Assembly (NCBI GenBank): GCA_024349765.1
Contig: AP026073.1
Coordinates: forward strand, 5,952,001 to 6,016,000
DNA: 64,000 nucleotides
Direction of reading: 5' to 3'
From: Streptomyces nigrescens
GTDB taxonomy: Bacteria > Actinomycetota > Actinomycetes > Streptomycetales > Streptomycetaceae
The position numbers and the translations under genes are program-made. Positions 63,396 through 64,000 of this stretch are shown here, one piece after another (the stretch's first letter is position 1; every line of letters begins with the position of its first letter). The notes beneath the pieces are model-generated. The model saw nothing but the letters and a program-made list of their open reading frames with translations. It made no database searches and was not told the DNA's origin.

Positions 63396-64000
63396 TCAGG
63401 CGGACAGCGCGGCGCGGCCCGCGAGGGTGACCCGGGCCTGCTCGGCGATACGGCGGCCGAGGTGTTCGGCGGTGGCGACGTCGGCCTTGTGGACGCCCTC
63501 GGGGCCCTGGTCGTTGTTCGACTGGGCGGCGGCGCCCAGGAAGAAGCCCAGCCGGTTCAGGTCGTTCTCGGACGCGGTGGAGGAGTTCCAGCCCGGCAGC
63601 AGGTTCAGGCCCACCCAGGTCATGCCGTGCTGGGCGGCGAGCACCGTGAAGAACTGCAGGGTGTGGAGCTTGTCGCCGCTCTTGGAGGCGGAGTTGGTGA
63701 AGCCCGCCGCGAGCTTGTCCTGCCAGGCGCGGGTCGCCCAGCGCGCGGAGGTCGCCTCGGCGAAGACGTGGAACGCGCCGGAGGCGGTCCCCATGTAGGT
63801 CGGCGAGCCGAAGACGATCGCGTCGGAGGCGTCGAGCTGCTCCCACTGGGCCTCGGTGATCTCGTCGACCTTGATCAGGTGGACGGTGGCACCCGCCTCG
63901 ACGGCGCCGGCCCGGACGGCCTCGGCCAGGACGGCGGTGTGACCGAAACCGGAGTGGTACGCGATCGAGACGACGGGCGCGGGCAGAGCAGGGGTGGTCA
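63396..64000 (-). CDS. Flavodoxin-like NAD(P)H:quinone reductase (start cut by one base)
   Basis: About 201 residues of the WrbA/flavodoxin family. The phosphate-binding loop is SIAYHSGFGHTAVLAEAVRA (about 12-31), followed by AIVFGSPTYMGTASGAFHVF (the FGSPTYxG ring-binding loop) and FFTVLAAQHGMTWVGLNLLP. GFFLGAAAQSNNDQGPEGVH near the end is typical of WrbA-like enzymes. The window ends inside the probable start codon: bases 64000-63999 read TG and ACC ACC CCT follows, so the first base would be 64001. Confidence 0.85.
   Translation of the reverse strand, partial: TTPALPAPVVSIAYHSGFGHTAVLAEAVRAGAVEAGATVHLIKVDEITEAQWEQLDASDAIVFGSPTYMGTASGAFHVFAEATSARWATRAWQDKLAAGFTNSASKSGDKLHTLQFFTVLAAQHGMTWVGLNLLPGWNSSTASENDLNRLGFFLGAAAQSNNDQGPEGVHKADVATAEHLGRRIAEQARVTLAGRAALSA

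Overview
The window looks like a core-chromosome segment of a Streptomyces, or a very close relative. It has very high G+C with strong GC3 bias, many GTG and some TTG starts, the sporulation sigma factor WhiG, a chaplin, the developmental regulator NsdA, and four tandem type I signal peptidases next to rplS. From memory, the order smc / glcP / ftsY / prim-pol / nsdA / amtB-glnK-glnD / ffh / rpsP-KH-rimM-trmD-rplS / sip cluster / yraN-yifB-dprA-whiG / rpsB-tsf-pyrH-frr-cdsA / rlmN matches the smc-to-rlmN arm of the S. coelicolor chromosome (about SCO5577 to SCO5655). Lineage-specific insertions sit between those blocks. The correspondence was not computed.

Layout. 1-8.3 kb is accessory: the end of a probable aminotransferase, an ABC exporter whose ATPase motifs are degenerate, a divergent RidA/MarR-LOG unit, a DMT-type membrane protein, and a NarL-type two-component system followed by what looks like the orphaned start of a lost gene. 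8.4-12.5 kb is a thiamine(-precursor) ABC uptake operon (ATPase, double-domain permease, lipoprotein) under a TPP riboswitch. 12.5-17.3 kb holds rlmN, a chaplin, a three-repeat ricin-type lectin, a frameshifted small gene, and a TetR gene divergent from two overlapping single-TM microproteins with palindromic operators between. 17.4-22.0 kb is the rpsB-tsf-pyrH-frr-cdsA translation and lipid block. 22-30.8 kb has an M23-family protein, a second TetR, whiG, dprA, a YifB/ComM ATPase, YraN, a DUF2469-type protein and a Nudix hydrolase. 30.8-37.5 kb is the signal peptidase cluster plus rplS-trmD-rimM-KH-rpsP. 37.6-46 kb has a SprT-like protein, a methyltransferase, ffh, and the nitrogen genes glnD, glnK and amtB with a GlnR-like box. 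46-64 kb has nsdA, a prim-pol protein, ftsY, an NCS1 permease, a flavin monooxygenase, a cupin/AraC pair, glcP with a LacI-type operator, smc, a small coiled-coil protein, acylphosphatase, a CAP-domain secreted protein and a flavodoxin-like reductase cut by the window end.

How the genes fit together. Protein targeting is unusually concentrated: ffh and ftsY (SRP and its receptor) and four signal peptidases lie within 20 kb of genes for ribosomal proteins S2, S16 and L19 and for ribosome maturation (rimM, trmD, rlmN). Nitrogen sensing (amtB-glnK-glnD) and glucose uptake (glcP) lie beside developmental regulators (nsdA, whiG). No CRISPR array, insertion sequence, tRNA or rRNA gene was seen.

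Most unusual structure is non-coding: a palindromic MITE-like element (53.2-53.65 kb), a 17-bp perfect hairpin covering a start site (52.1 kb), a G-run block followed by a 16-18 bp degenerate tandem repeat (23.9-24.2 kb), tandem duplications across a stop codon (2.2 kb), a degenerate copy of the rlmN start (14.55 kb), and small decayed genes at 6.0-6.3 and 15.7-15.9 kb. No wholly new multi-gene system could be demonstrated. The best candidates for undescribed function are the TetR-controlled microprotein pair and the degenerate ABC transporter.
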